18,925 bases of DNA from Prolixibacteraceae bacterium UBA5740. GTDB lineage: Bacteria; Bacteroidota; Bacteroidia; Bacteroidales; Prolixibacteraceae. This document shows positions 1-7,891 of this stretch, piece by piece (position 1 is the first letter of the stretch; each line of letters begins with the position of its first letter). The notes beneath the pieces are model-generated. The model did no database searches, was not told the DNA's origin, and worked only from the letters and a program-made list of their open reading frames with translations. The translations under genes and the position numbers were made by a program. The DNA lies in the NCBI GenBank assembly GCA_002419285.1, contig DIFU01000119.1:1-18925 (forward strand), read 5' to 3'.

Positions 1-650
1 TTTTCACCAAAGCCCCTTCCAATGTAAGACCTTATCAACCTGCCCCGCAGCGGGTCAAAAGCGACTCGTACAAGACTTTGTTGCAAACCGCCACCAGCCT
101 GATGGAGGTGATAAAAGCCATTAAACCTTATTCACTGAGTAGCGGACAGATTGTATTTCCGGGTACCATCAATTCAATCAATAACCAGTCAGGAGCCCTG
201 ATTGTGCTCGACGGACAGAAAATGGGCACACAGGCCGATATCCTGAACACCATCAATCCGCAGGATGTCGAAACCATCAACATCTCGCTTGATCCCATGG
301 ATATCCAGAAATACACAGGTTTCAACAATGTGGGTGTTATCGAGATCGTTACCAGGAAAGGTGTTGAAACCCTGGGTGCAGATGCTCCGGGACCGTTACA
401 GGAAGTGTTGTACCAGGATGGATTCAGGATTCCCCGCGTTTTTCTGTCTACAGAATCATTGCAGGGGAAATCAGGGAAGGACATGAGGACAACCCTGTTT
501 TGGAATCCTGAACTTCGAACTGACAGGTCAGGAAAAGGCACTTTCTCTGTTCCGGTATCACAGATCCGCTCCGGGTTTAAAATATTTGTGGAAGGATATG
601 ATGCTGATTGGAACATGGGCGGTAATTCAGCGTCATTTGTGTTGCCCTAA
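1..650 (+). CDS. C-terminal part of a TonB-plug / macroglobulin-type surface protein (partial)
   Basis: The reading frame is open from base 3 to the TAA at 648-650 with no start inside the window that looks real, so the 5' part of the gene lies outside. About 215 residues are visible. The middle part (LIVLDGQKM, followed by INPQDVETINI, then GVIEIVTRKG) is the typical end of a TonB-dependent receptor plug domain. The last 60 residues (TTLFWNPELRTD, then a beta-rich end FKIFVEGYD) match the C-terminal signature of the large Bacteroidota proteins that join macroglobulin-like (MG2), carboxypeptidase-regulatory-like and plug modules. Such proteins are predicted to sit in the outer membrane or periplasm, but their substrate is usually unknown. 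No barrel domain follows, because the gene stops right after this motif, so it is not a full TonB receptor. The module family is well supported; the function is not. Confidence 0.75.
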   Translation, partial: FTKAPSNVRPYQPAPQRVKSDSYKTLLQTATSLMEVIKAIKPYSLSSGQIVFPGTINSINNQSGALIVLDGQKMGTQADILNTINPQDVETINISLDPMDIQKYTGFNNVGVIEIVTRKGVETLGADAPGPLQEVLYQDGFRIPRVFLSTESLQGKSGKDMRTTLFWNPELRTDRSGKGTFSVPVSQIRSGFKIFVEGYDADWNMGGNSASFVLP

Positions 651-866
651 GGATTGTGGAGCTCATAGCGGATTGTTTACTTCAAAAACCTGATGATTTT
701 TGTTTTTATATTCCGGTTATGTTATGTGACGATATCCATTTTTTATAAGAGGACGACATTGATTTAATGTTCACATATTCAATGTGATATCATGTCTGCG
801 TGCTTGTTTTTACCGGTAGCTGACAAACGTTTCCAATAAAATACCCGAATTTCAGATACGAATTTA

Positions 867-874
867 TAATTTTG
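867..874 (+). promoter_or_regulatory. Candidate -7 box (TAATTTTG) for nadA
   Basis: This is an exact match to the Bacteroidota -7 consensus TAnnTTTG, 25 bases before the nadA ATG. No good -33 TTTG is seen at the usual 19-21 base spacing, so the call rests on the -7 box and its position. Confidence 0.5.
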
Positions 875-899
875 TGGTGCAATTGATGAATTCTGAGAG

Positions 900-1886
900 A
901 TGGAAAAATTTGCCCAAATGCTTCAGGAAAAGGGATTTATTGATGAAAAAGTAGATCCCAATATCAAGCTGGTGGATGAAATCAACCGGTTAAAAAAGGA
1001 GAAGAATGCAGTGATCCTGAGCCATTATTATGTGGAAGGGGATCTACAGGATATAGCCGACCATGTTGGCGACAGTCTGGGACTGGCCCAGGCGGCAGCT
1101 GCCACTGATGCTGACATCATAGTATTTGTAGGTGTACACTTCATGGCTGAGACGGCGAAAATCATCAATCCTTCCAAGAAGGTACTGTTACCCGACCTCA
1201 AAGCCGGTTGTTCCCTGGCAGATTCGGCCCCAGCTGAAAAATTTGCCGAATTCAAGGCAAAATATCCCGGCCACAAAGTAATTTCCTATATCAACTGTAC
1301 TGCAGAGCTAAAAACAATGACAGATGTGATCTGTACCTCGGCCAATGCCGTAAAAATTGTGGAGAGCTTCCCAAAAGACCAGCCCCTGATTTTCGCTCCC
1401 GATAAGAATCTGGGTAACTACATCAATAATCTGACAGGCCGTGAGATGGTTTTGTGGGATGGAGCCTGCATGGTTCATGAAAAATATTCAGTTGAAAAAA
1501 TTGCCGAGTTGATGGATGCCCATCCGGATGCCGAATTTATTGCCCATCCTGAATGTGAAAAGCCTGTCCTGATACTGGCCGACTTTATCGGTTCTACCAC
1601 AGCATTGCTGAACCGTGTGCAAAGCAGTCCTTCGAAGAAATTCATCGTGGCTACGGAGGCTGGTATCCTGCACCAGATGACACGTGCATGTCCCGATAAA
1701 ATCTTTATTCCTGCACCTTCAGTGGATTCAACCTGCGGATGTAACGATTGCTCCTACATGAAACTGAATTCAATGCAGAAACTCTATATCTGCCTGAAGC
1801 ATGAACTTCCTGAAGTCATCCTCAGTGAAGAGGTGATCAAGGCCGCTCAAGCGCCTATCTTCAGGATGCTTGAATTATCTAAATAA
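900..1886 (+). CDS. nadA: Quinolinate synthase A
   Basis: NadA condenses iminoaspartate with dihydroxyacetone phosphate to give quinolinate, the second step of de novo NAD synthesis, using an oxygen-sensitive [4Fe-4S] cluster. The 328 residues are a normal length. Visible signatures are HYY at 42-44, GDSLGLAQAA at 57-66, and the cluster cysteines Cys104 (AGCSLADS), Cys190 (DGACMVHEKY) and one from the CGCNDCSYM group at 279-284. The ATG at 900 follows a GA-rich stretch and gives the expected N-terminus. nadB and nadC, often adjacent in other bacteria, are not beside it here. The stop lies 2 bases from the end of the convergent S41 protease gene, with no obvious terminator between them, so the two transcripts probably overlap. 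The identification is secure. Confidence 0.97.
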   Translation: MEKFAQMLQEKGFIDEKVDPNIKLVDEINRLKKEKNAVILSHYYVEGDLQDIADHVGDSLGLAQAAAATDADIIVFVGVHFMAETAKIINPSKKVLLPDLKAGCSLADSAPAEKFAEFKAKYPGHKVISYINCTAELKTMTDVICTSANAVKIVESFPKDQPLIFAPDKNLGNYINNLTGREMVLWDGACMVHEKYSVEKIAELMDAHPDAEFIAHPECEKPVLILADFIGSTTALLNRVQSSPSKKFIVATEAGILHQMTRACPDKIFIPAPSVDSTCGCNDCSYMKLNSMQKLYICLKHELPEVILSEEVIKAAQAPIFRMLELSK

Positions 1887-1888
1887 GA

Positions 1889-3508
1889 TTATTTGAGGTT
1901 TTCAACCAGCAGATTCTGACGACTGACTTCTATTGCCTTCAGTAGAGTTTTGTCAATTTGCTGTATAATTGGATAGAAGCCTTCTTCGCCCATTATATTC
2001 CTGGCAATATATGCTTTTAGCTGGGTTTCGATGATTTGTCCCGAAATCCGTAATCCTCCCTGATTTGCAGGAACCCCTTTCCCAGCTGCATATTTGACGA
2101 ATCCATCCATCAGGTTTTGCTTGTCGAGCCACTTTTCCATTTCGCTTACGGTAATGAACCGTTTCAGTTGGTCGCGATATTGGTCGGTATATTGGAATGC
2201 ATACTGGTAAACCAATCCACGCTGAGCCACTTTATTGAAATACTCCGATCTTCCGGCTGTATCGGCAGGTACAAAGATATCGGGCATGATGCCTCCTCCG
2301 CCATAAACAACCCGCCCGCTGCGGGTATAGTATTTCAATGAATCGGCAAAACGGATGCTGTCCTGGTCAAGGAATTCGCCGTGTATCATACGCTCGAAGA
2401 TGTCTTCGTTGTATTTTTCGTTGCCATTGTTGTAAGGTTTCTGAATCGATCTTCCGCTTGGAGTGTAATATCTTGCCACGGTCAGCCTGACTGCGGAGCC
2501 GTCGGTAAATGGTACCTGTTCCTGTACCAGTCCTTTGCCGAATGAGCGACGACCGATGACAATACCACGATCATTATCCTGGAGAGCGCCAGCGAAAATT
2601 TCACTGGCTGATGCGGAGAATTCATCAATCAGTATAAATACTTTCTTGTCGGCAAAGCTGTTTCTTCCTGATGAGTTATAGACTTTTTCAGGCTGGGATT
2701 TCCCCCTGGTTATCAGGATGGGTTCATCCTTCCCCAGGAATTCGTCGACCATACGGATTACGGCAGTAAGGTAGCCGCCGGGATTACTCCTCAGGTCAAT
2801 GATAACCTTTTTGGCTCCGGCACTGTCGAGGCGAGCCATTCCCTCCATGAACTCACGATAGGTTTGTTCGGCAAACCTGCTGATTTTGATGAACCCAGTC
2901 TCCTGGTCGATCATGTAGGTAACATCAACGCTATAGATTGGGATATCACCCCTGATGATTTCAAAGTCGAAAAGTTCGGAATAGCCTCTTCGGTGATTGC
3001 TTACCTTCACTTTAGTTCCTTTCTGTCCGCGGAGCAATTTCAGCACCTGTTCATTTTGGATTCCAACCCCGGCAATGGTGCTGTCATTCACCATTACGAT
3101 CCGGTCGCCTGCCATCAGTCCCAATTTTTGGGAAGGACCTCCTGATAATACTTCGATTACTACTACAGTATCTTCCTGGATGGAAAACTGGACGCCTATT
3201 CCGGAAAAATTGCCCTGCATTTCCTCTTCAACTCCCTGCATATCCCTGGCTGGAATATAGGTGCTATGCGGATCAAGGTTTTCCAGCATCTCCGGAATGG
3301 TTTTCTCAATAATCTCGCGGGTATCGACACTGTCGACATATGCTTGCTGAACCAGCTCAAGGATGGTTGACAGCTTATTGGCTGAAGCTGTTCTCATTGG
3401 CCGGTATTCGGGTTGACTTTTCCTGTTGAGCATATTGCCCAGAACCAGACCTGCCACCAGCGTGACCGCCAGTAAGAGTGGGATAAAAGCCGGATGTTTT
3501 CTAAACAT
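1889..3508 (-). CDS. C-terminal processing peptidase, S41 family (CtpA/Prc-like)
   Basis: A membrane-anchored periplasmic serine protease of 539 residues. It has one N-terminal transmembrane segment (about 7-26), the S41 cap region with NLDPHSTYIP (77-86), a PDZ domain (about 95-185, with GIGV and AGDRIV) and the S41 catalytic core. The Ser-Lys-Gln catalytic set is visible as Ser300 (within SASASEIFAG), Lys325 (SFGKG) and Gln329. Its spacing (25 and 4 residues) matches CtpB-type enzymes. A 150-residue tail follows the GGGIMPDIFVP motif, common in Bacteroidota members. Family members cut the C-termini of secreted or outer-membrane proteins. The start codon lies inside the end of the dCMP deaminase gene (8-base overlap), so the two are co-transcribed and probably translationally coupled. 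The family is certain; the substrate is unknown. Confidence 0.95.
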   Translation of the reverse strand: MFRKHPAFIPLLLAVTLVAGLVLGNMLNRKSQPEYRPMRTASANKLSTILELVQQAYVDSVDTREIIEKTIPEMLENLDPHSTYIPARDMQGVEEEMQGNFSGIGVQFSIQEDTVVVIEVLSGGPSQKLGLMAGDRIVMVNDSTIAGVGIQNEQVLKLLRGQKGTKVKVSNHRRGYSELFDFEIIRGDIPIYSVDVTYMIDQETGFIKISRFAEQTYREFMEGMARLDSAGAKKVIIDLRSNPGGYLTAVIRMVDEFLGKDEPILITRGKSQPEKVYNSSGRNSFADKKVFILIDEFSASASEIFAGALQDNDRGIVIGRRSFGKGLVQEQVPFTDGSAVRLTVARYYTPSGRSIQKPYNNGNEKYNEDIFERMIHGEFLDQDSIRFADSLKYYTRSGRVVYGGGGIMPDIFVPADTAGRSEYFNKVAQRGLVYQYAFQYTDQYRDQLKRFITVSEMEKWLDKQNLMDGFVKYAAGKGVPANQGGLRISGQIIETQLKAYIARNIMGEEGFYPIIQQIDKTLLKAIEVSRQNLLVENLK

Positions 3509-3968
3509 TTTGTTCCTTTAAATGGGATAAATCAATATCTACATTGGTCACCTCAATGCCAGCTCTTCGCAAAAGGTTGATACCGTCGGCCGAGCGATAA
3601 TTTTCGGTGTACACTACTCTTCGAATGCCAGCCTGGATAATCAGTTTGGCACATTCCAAACACGGTGAAGAAGTCACATACATGGTGGCATCAGCACTGC
3701 TGTTGCCCGATTTGGCAACCTTGGTAATGGCATTTGCCTCGGCATGTAGAACGTATGGTTTGGTCTGATTGTTTTCGTCTTCACAATTATTTTCAAATCC
3801 CGATGGGGTCCCATTATAACCATCAGATATGATCATTTTATCTTTCACGAGCAATGCCCCAACCTGGCGTCGCTTGCAATAGCTGTTCTGTGACCATATG
3901 GCGGCCATTTTCATATAACGCTGGTCAAGCAGGATTTGCTTCTCTTCTTTTGTTTTCTCGATTGTCAT
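3501..3968 (-). CDS. dCMP deaminase family protein (ComEB-like)
   Basis: A zinc-dependent cytidine/deoxycytidylate deaminase of 155 residues. The zinc site is complete: His75-Ala-Glu77 (VLHAEANA) and Cys103/Cys106 (SSPCLECAKL). The N-terminal part (RYMKMAAIWSQNSYCKRRQVGALLV, residues 17-41, given here as motif positions only) and the GYNGTPSGF loop at 50-58 are the usual signature of dCMP deaminases and of the proteins named ComEB. The expected reaction is dCMP to dUMP, feeding thymidylate synthesis. This is the first gene of a two-gene minus-strand unit with the S41 protease, and the genes overlap by 8 bases. The pairing has no obvious functional logic but is tight. The start at 3968 (ATG) lies about 34 bases after a consensus -7 box. 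Confidence 0.93.
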   Translation of the reverse strand: MTIEKTKEEKQILLDQRYMKMAAIWSQNSYCKRRQVGALLVKDKMIISDGYNGTPSGFENNCEDENNQTKPYVLHAEANAITKVAKSGNSSADATMYVTSSPCLECAKLIIQAGIRRVVYTENYRSADGINLLRRAGIEVTNVDIDLSHLKEQNV

Positions 3969-4001
3969 GCAGTATAGGTAAATTGTAATTCAGAATCATT
4001 A

Positions 4002-4009
4002 CAAATGTA
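4002..4009 (-). promoter_or_regulatory. Candidate -7 box (TACATTTG) for the dCMP deaminase - S41 unit
   Basis: Exact TAnnTTTG match on the minus strand, about 34 bases upstream of the deaminase start. No clear -33 TTTG at the right spacing is visible. Confidence 0.5.
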
Positions 4010-4063
4010 AATCGATTTGCGTATAAACCGACACAGGTTCAGACCGGCATTATATAAAATAAT

Positions 4064-4089
4064 AAAGGTGGAATTACTATTCCACCTTT
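4064..4089 (-). terminator. Intrinsic terminator hairpin after the SPOR lipoprotein gene
   Basis: A perfect 11-bp stem (AAAGGTGGAAT / ATTCCACCTTT) around a 4-base loop. On the minus strand it lies about 40 bases beyond the stop of the SPOR gene and is followed by a moderately T-rich run. It also separates this gene from the promoter of the deaminase unit. Confidence 0.75.
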
Positions 4090-4127
4090 ATGTATATAAA
4101 AGAATCAATTTAATTGGGACTCAATTC

Positions 4128-4595
4128 CTAATTTTTGATGAGCAACCATGCATCATTGTATTTTGGGAAATTCTGCCTGATTTGAAGTAGTCTGGTGCGG
4201 GCAGGAGCTTCACTGGTAAAAGAATCAACCGTGACCCTGTAGTACCCTGTTTCACTTTGCACGACAATAGGTGTAAACCCTTCCGACATGAGTGTTTGCC
4301 TGAAATTCTTGGCATTTTCCATGCTGCTGAAAGATCCTACAATTATGAAATAGCTATTTTGGTTCTGATCTTCAGGCTGGGTGAAGGTAAACGATTCCTT
4401 ACGGACCGAAATAGGTTGGTCATTCGAAGGAGCTGGAGTTTCTTTCACCTCCGGAACCTGAAAAACCTTAGGCGCAGCCGTTGCAGAAGTTTGTTCCACT
4501 GCAGGCTCAAATGAGGTGGAAGCTGCCTTCCTGGATGACTTACATGAGGCAAAGGCAACCCCAATGACCAATACAAAAAATACAATCCTTTTCAT
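4128..4595 (-). CDS. SPOR-domain lipoprotein
   Basis: A protein of 155 residues with a lipoprotein signal peptide: positively charged start, hydrophobic stretch 4-16 and lipobox FASC with Cys18 as the likely lipidation site. A low-complexity Pro/Ala/Glu linker (about 25-78) follows, then a SPOR domain (about 80-155; SYFIIVGSFS, NAKNFRQTL, GYYRVTVDSF). SPOR domains bind denuded glycan strands of septal peptidoglycan, so a role in cell-envelope or division-site work is likely. It appears to be a single-gene unit: its own terminator lies downstream, and 124 bases with no other gene lie upstream. A possible weak -7 box (TAATTTAG, one mismatch to consensus, 4620-4627) is seen upstream. The domain is sure; the exact role is not. 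Confidence 0.9.
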   Translation of the reverse strand: MKRIVFFVLVIGVAFASCKSSRKAASTSFEPAVEQTSATAAPKVFQVPEVKETPAPSNDQPISVRKESFTFTQPEDQNQNSYFIIVGSFSSMENAKNFRQTLMSEGFTPIVVQSETGYYRVTVDSFTSEAPARTRLLQIRQNFPKYNDAWLLIKN

Positions 4596-4719
4596 TGTTT
4601 CAGTTTTTTATTTTCAAGGCTAAATTACTTAATCTCCAATAAATGTGTTTGTTATGGATAGGGAAGTTTTACACAAATTCACCTGTCAGCTAAAGGCTCC
4701 ATTAGTCAGGATGTTAATA

Positions 4720-5550
4720 TCAAGTGCCGGAATTTAGGATATTCTTTATAAATTCCACAAATTCAGAGTTTTGGCATCTTTTGGAGAACATCATGAAGGG
4801 TGGATTTTTCATATGGGGTTTGTTGTATTTCAATGTGCCTGACAGGTTCCACTGCTCAACAAATCCACCGGATTCTTCCACCATGAGATGGCCAGCTGCC
4901 GTATCCCACTCGGAACAACCGCTGCCATGGATATAAACATCTGCCCTTCCAAGGGCAATTTCAACCTGCTTTAGAGCGCTGCCTAACCGGACCATCTCAA
5001 TGTTGAAGTTTTCCCTGATTTTGCGCAAGACTTGCTGGCCTCTCGGCGAAGGGTGTGATCTGCTGGCGATCAGGATGACCGGGTCACATGGTTTTTGACT
5101 TTCCGGCGAATGTTCCAGGTGCTCATTGTGTCCAAAGCTGAAGATTCCCTTTCCTTTGATGGCATACCATCCCGAGCGGCTTACAGGACTGTATATCCAG
5201 GAGCAAACTGGAAGGTTGTTTTCCAGATAGGCGAGATTGATACAGAATTCGCCATTTTGTTTGATAAATTCACGGGTGCCGTCCAGTGGATCCAGCATAA
5301 AAAACCGGGTCCATTGTTTGCGTTCTTCATAAGAAGGTATGGTATTTTCCTCATCAATCACGTGTATCCCCGGATGAATGGCTGCCAGGCCGGCGTTGAT
5401 GACAGAACTTGAAATCTGATCGGCTCGCGTTACAGGTGAAAGGTCGCTTTTTGTGGTTTCATCGAAATGATCGCTTTCATAAACCTCCAGTATGGCTGCA
5501 CCTGCCTTGATCAGAAGTTCCTCTATAGCTGACAATTTGGGGAGTTCCAT
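4720..5550 (-). CDS. cysQ: 3'(2'),5'-bisphosphate nucleotidase (CysQ-type)
   Basis: A member of the inositol monophosphatase superfamily, 276 residues. The metal-binding motifs are in order: KSDLSPVTRAD (34-44), DEEN (66-69), DPLDGTREF (87-95) and WDTAAGHLMVEESGG (215-229). The DPLDGT..EFI and SPVT patterns favour CysQ over plain inositol monophosphatase. CysQ hydrolyses 3'-phosphoadenosine 5'-phosphate (PAP) to AMP, which relieves inhibition of sulfotransferases and exoribonucleases. It starts 14 bases after the PHP phosphatase gene on the same strand and is probably the last gene of the rnpA - PHP - cysQ transcript. No sulfate-assimilation genes are next to it, so a role in PAP or small-RNA turnover is as likely as one in cysteine synthesis. 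Confidence 0.9.
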   Translation of the reverse strand: MELPKLSAIEELLIKAGAAILEVYESDHFDETTKSDLSPVTRADQISSSVINAGLAAIHPGIHVIDEENTIPSYEERKQWTRFFMLDPLDGTREFIKQNGEFCINLAYLENNLPVCSWIYSPVSRSGWYAIKGKGIFSFGHNEHLEHSPESQKPCDPVILIASRSHPSPRGQQVLRKIRENFNIEMVRLGSALKQVEIALGRADVYIHGSGCSEWDTAAGHLMVEESGGFVEQWNLSGTLKYNKPHMKNPPFMMFSKRCQNSEFVEFIKNILNSGT

Positions 5551-5564
5551 CTGCCTGTATTGAA

Positions 5565-6638
5565 TTAGGGTTTCATCAGGGATGACAATTGCGCCACCAC
5601 GGGCTTTCCGGATCGGGAGAGTAAATTCCCAAAAGTCACCTGGTCATGATTTTCCTTGGCAGGAAGAGTGATCAGAATGGATGAACGGCCAGGGAGAAAC
5701 TTGTCACTTCCGGCAACAGGAAAATGCATATTAAATACCAGGTCTGTATGATTCCTGATCTTATAAGTGATGTTCTTTTCATTTCTGCCTGTGATACTCA
5801 CATCAATGCTTTCCTCCAGCAATTGATTCAGGATCTCTTCCCTGGCAAAAAGGTATTCCCTGAACCAGCCTGCCGTTCTGCCGGCCAGCAAAGCTTCGTG
5901 AATGCTTTCTGAAGTTCTCTCCCTTGAAAAAACAAGCGTGATCGGCCGGCGGTCGGTCTTATTCTGCAGAAGATAATCTGACATAGGCTCATGGATATCT
6001 GAATTGCTGAAAATGGTTAGATTTTTATCTCCTGCCCAGTGCAGGACTTCAGGGTACCATTCGTTATAGTTTGCCACTTCGATCCCATGAAACAGTTTCT
6101 CGTCAAAAAGTTCCTGATGTTCATCCATCCATTTGGGCCCATCGGGTACCTGTGCCTTCCATCCCGGGTGGTTCCATAAAATAAAGGCTCCCTGTGCTTT
6201 GGCTTCTCTTAGTGCTTGTTTGTAATCATCGTTGTGGACAGGTGTAGCCTGATCGATGAAAAGTGCGTTAAAATGGCCGGGAGGCATCGACTTGGTGATT
6301 TCGGTCCCCTTAATCAGGATAATACCAGCTTGTTGAGCTGATTCTTTGGCAATTTCATAGGGCGCCTCATGGCTGATGGGTATGTATTTTTTATGCGGGT
6401 TATATTCCAGATGGTCGGTAATGGCAATGGCATCCAGTCCTTCCCTCCAGGCTTCAGAAACCCTCGTCAAAGGCCAGACATCACCGTCAGAGAATACAGT
6501 GTGTATGTGAAAATCACATTTCAGGGTATGATATCCATCGATATCAGGTACCAGCAATTCATTCCTGACTGGTTGTGCCCCGGCCTGGAATATGAGCCAT
6601 GATAACAACAGAACGGCAGTTATTCTCTTCAGTTTCAT
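5565..6638 (-). CDS. Exported PHP-domain phosphodiesterase/phosphoesterase (Sb-PDE-like)
   Basis: A protein of 357 residues with a cleavable signal peptide (about 1-21, ending QAGAQ), so periplasmic or surface-exposed. The PHP metal site is complete: His44-x-His46 (DFHIHT), Asp51, His76 (ITDHLE), Glu113 (GTEITKSMPPGHF, with His122), His157 (WNHPGW) and Asp214-x-His216 (NSDIHEP). The string after the HxH motif and the GTEIT..PPGHFNA segment resemble Bacteroidota proteins named after Sb-PDE, an organophosphate-diester phosphodiesterase; this resemblance is from memory. The C-terminal 90 residues (about 265-357) look like a beta-sandwich. The gene sits 16 bases after rnpA and 14 bases before cysQ, so all three are likely co-transcribed. 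The substrate is unknown. It could release phosphate from extracellular diesters. Confidence 0.85.
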   Translation of the reverse strand: MKLKRITAVLLLSWLIFQAGAQPVRNELLVPDIDGYHTLKCDFHIHTVFSDGDVWPLTRVSEAWREGLDAIAITDHLEYNPHKKYIPISHEAPYEIAKESAQQAGIILIKGTEITKSMPPGHFNALFIDQATPVHNDDYKQALREAKAQGAFILWNHPGWKAQVPDGPKWMDEHQELFDEKLFHGIEVANYNEWYPEVLHWAGDKNLTIFSNSDIHEPMSDYLLQNKTDRRPITLVFSRERTSESIHEALLAGRTAGWFREYLFAREEILNQLLEESIDVSITGRNEKNITYKIRNHTDLVFNMHFPVAGSDKFLPGRSSILITLPAKENHDQVTFGNLLSRSGKPVVAQLSSLMKP

Positions 6639-6654
6639 ATCTTGTTGAATTGGT

Positions 6655-7053
6655 TTATTTTAAGGTTGCCTGCTTCAGATTACGACCTAGCCGGCTTGTT
6701 GCCGTAATTAAACTTTTTTCAATGACCGGGTAAGGCAGCTCTTCCTTTGCGATATATACAAACATACAAATCATTTTTTTTTCTCCGGCCGCCATAACGA
6801 GCTGGTGTTTTTGAAGACGATAGGCTTCTTTCATTCTTCTTTTGAGGAGATTGCGATGCACTGCCTTCTTGAAGTTTTTTTTGCTGACCGAGAAAGCTGC
6901 CCGCACCGGGACAGTCTGGTGGCTGTCGGTTAACATCCAGACAACCTTGACCGGATAAACCAAAAAGCTTTGGCCTGCCGTAAAGAGCCCCGAGATTTCC
7001 CGGACTCCCTTCAGACGTTCTTCAGGAGGAAAGGTATGCCGGATCTGGATCAT
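6655..7053 (-). CDS. rnpA: Ribonuclease P protein component
   Basis: The protein subunit of RNase P, which matures tRNA 5' ends. It has 132 residues. The conserved start TFPPEERL (7-14) and the basic RNR helix (FSVSKKNFKKAVHRN then LLKRRMKEAYR, 54-79) are diagnostic. The N-terminus fits the family without extension, supporting the ATG at 7053. The hemD-rnpA order is common in Bacteroidota. rpmH, its partner in many other phyla, is not next to it, and no yidD follows. Only 6 bases separate the ATG from the T-run of a terminator hairpin, and a consensus -7 box lies just upstream of that hairpin. The gene is therefore probably transcribed from its own promoter with a very short leader. Confidence 0.95.
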   Translation of the reverse strand: MIQIRHTFPPEERLKGVREISGLFTAGQSFLVYPVKVVWMLTDSHQTVPVRAAFSVSKKNFKKAVHRNLLKRRMKEAYRLQKHQLVMAAGEKKMICMFVYIAKEELPYPVIEKSLITATSRLGRNLKQATLK

Positions 7054-7059
7054 AGTATG

Positions 7060-7084
7060 AAAAAAAAGCCGGAAGTCCCAGCTT
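7060..7084 (-). terminator. Intrinsic terminator between hemD and rnpA
   Basis: On the minus strand a 7-bp stem (AAGCTGG / CCGGCTT, one G-U pair) with loop GACTT is followed directly by a run of eight T. It lies just after the hemD stop and ends 6 bases before the rnpA ATG. Confidence 0.75.
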
Positions 7085-7085
7085 T

Positions 7086-7093
7086 CAAATATA
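7086..7093 (-). promoter_or_regulatory. Candidate -7 box (TATATTTG) for rnpA
   Basis: Exact TAnnTTTG match on the minus strand, touching the upstream edge of the hemD terminator. Initiation about 6-8 bases downstream would fall inside the left arm of that hairpin, so rnpA transcripts made here could not form the terminator. No clear -33 element is seen. Confidence 0.45.
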
Positions 7094-7107
7094 GGTGGTT
7101 TTACCCG

Positions 7108-7857
7108 TTATTTTACTTTGTTGGCGTTTTTAATGAACTGTTCAAGAGCCATGGTCATTGATGGCGCTTCTGGTGTGGGGGCTTCAATGTTAAGCGTAAG
7201 TCCGGCATCCCTGACGGCCTGCGCGGTATTGGCCCCAAATGAGGCAATCTTTGTGTCATTCTGTTTGAAGTCAGGGAAATTCTGAAATAATGACTTGATT
7301 CCTGACGGGCTGAAAAATACGATGATATCGTAATTGACCTCCTTCAGGTCAGAGAGGTCACTGCTTACTGTCCGGTACAGAATGGCCGAAGTGTATTTGT
7401 ACCCGCCCTTGTCGAGCATACGTGGAATTTCCTGGCTGTGAATATCGGAGAGAGGTAACAGGTACATCTCGTCCTTGTGTTTCTTCATGATGTCGAGAAG
7501 GTCATTCATGGTTCCATTACCATAAAATATCTTTCTCTTCCGGTAGACAATGTATTTTTGAAGATAGAAGGCAGTAGCTTCAGAAATGCAGAAATATTTC
7601 ATGGTATCCGGAATGGCGGTCCGAAGCTCCTGTGCAATTCTGAAAAAGTGATCAATGGAGGTTCTGCTGTTAAAAATGACTGCCGAGTGGTCAAGAATGT
7701 GTATTCGGGTTTGCCTGAATTCCTTGGCCGGAACTCCTTCGACCTGAATGAAAGGCCGAAAATCAATCTTAACATTGGTGTTTTCTATGAGCTCGGAATA
7801 GGGTGATTTTACTGTTCCAGGCTCAGGTTGTGATATTAGAATAGTTTTGATTTTCAA
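7108..7857 (-). CDS. hemD: Uroporphyrinogen-III synthase
   Basis: HemD closes hydroxymethylbilane into uroporphyrinogen III with inversion of ring D, the branch point to haem, sirohaem and cobalamin. The 249 residues are a normal length. The family is divergent in sequence, but the Bacteroidota form is recognised from the two Rossmann-like halves: VIFNSRTSIDHFF (60-72) in domain 1, and IIVFFSPSGIKSLF (178-191), IASFGANTAQAV (204-215) and the conserved APTPEAPSM (226-234) in domain 2. It lies 34 bases after the DUF4271 gene on the same strand and is followed by an intrinsic terminator. Together with rnpA this is a familiar phylum-specific order. No other haem-synthesis gene is in the window. 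Confidence 0.9.
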   Translation of the reverse strand: MKIKTILISQPEPGTVKSPYSELIENTNVKIDFRPFIQVEGVPAKEFRQTRIHILDHSAVIFNSRTSIDHFFRIAQELRTAIPDTMKYFCISEATAFYLQKYIVYRKRKIFYGNGTMNDLLDIMKKHKDEMYLLPLSDIHSQEIPRMLDKGGYKYTSAILYRTVSSDLSDLKEVNYDIIVFFSPSGIKSLFQNFPDFKQNDTKIASFGANTAQAVRDAGLTLNIEAPTPEAPSMTMALEQFIKNANKVK

Positions 7858-7891
7858 TGCCTTGTTTTTTAAAATTCACATTTCTAATTTT

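Noticed and set aside
725..734. GTGACGATAT in the gap before nadA, like the insert's subterminal units
   Set aside because: It is a single partial unit without tandem copy, att site or cargo nearby; most likely chance.
651..899. Gap between the surface-protein gene and nadA, checked for a small gene, RNA or terminator
   Set aside because: No frame with coding character or clear hairpin with a T-run was found; only the nadA -7 box stands out.
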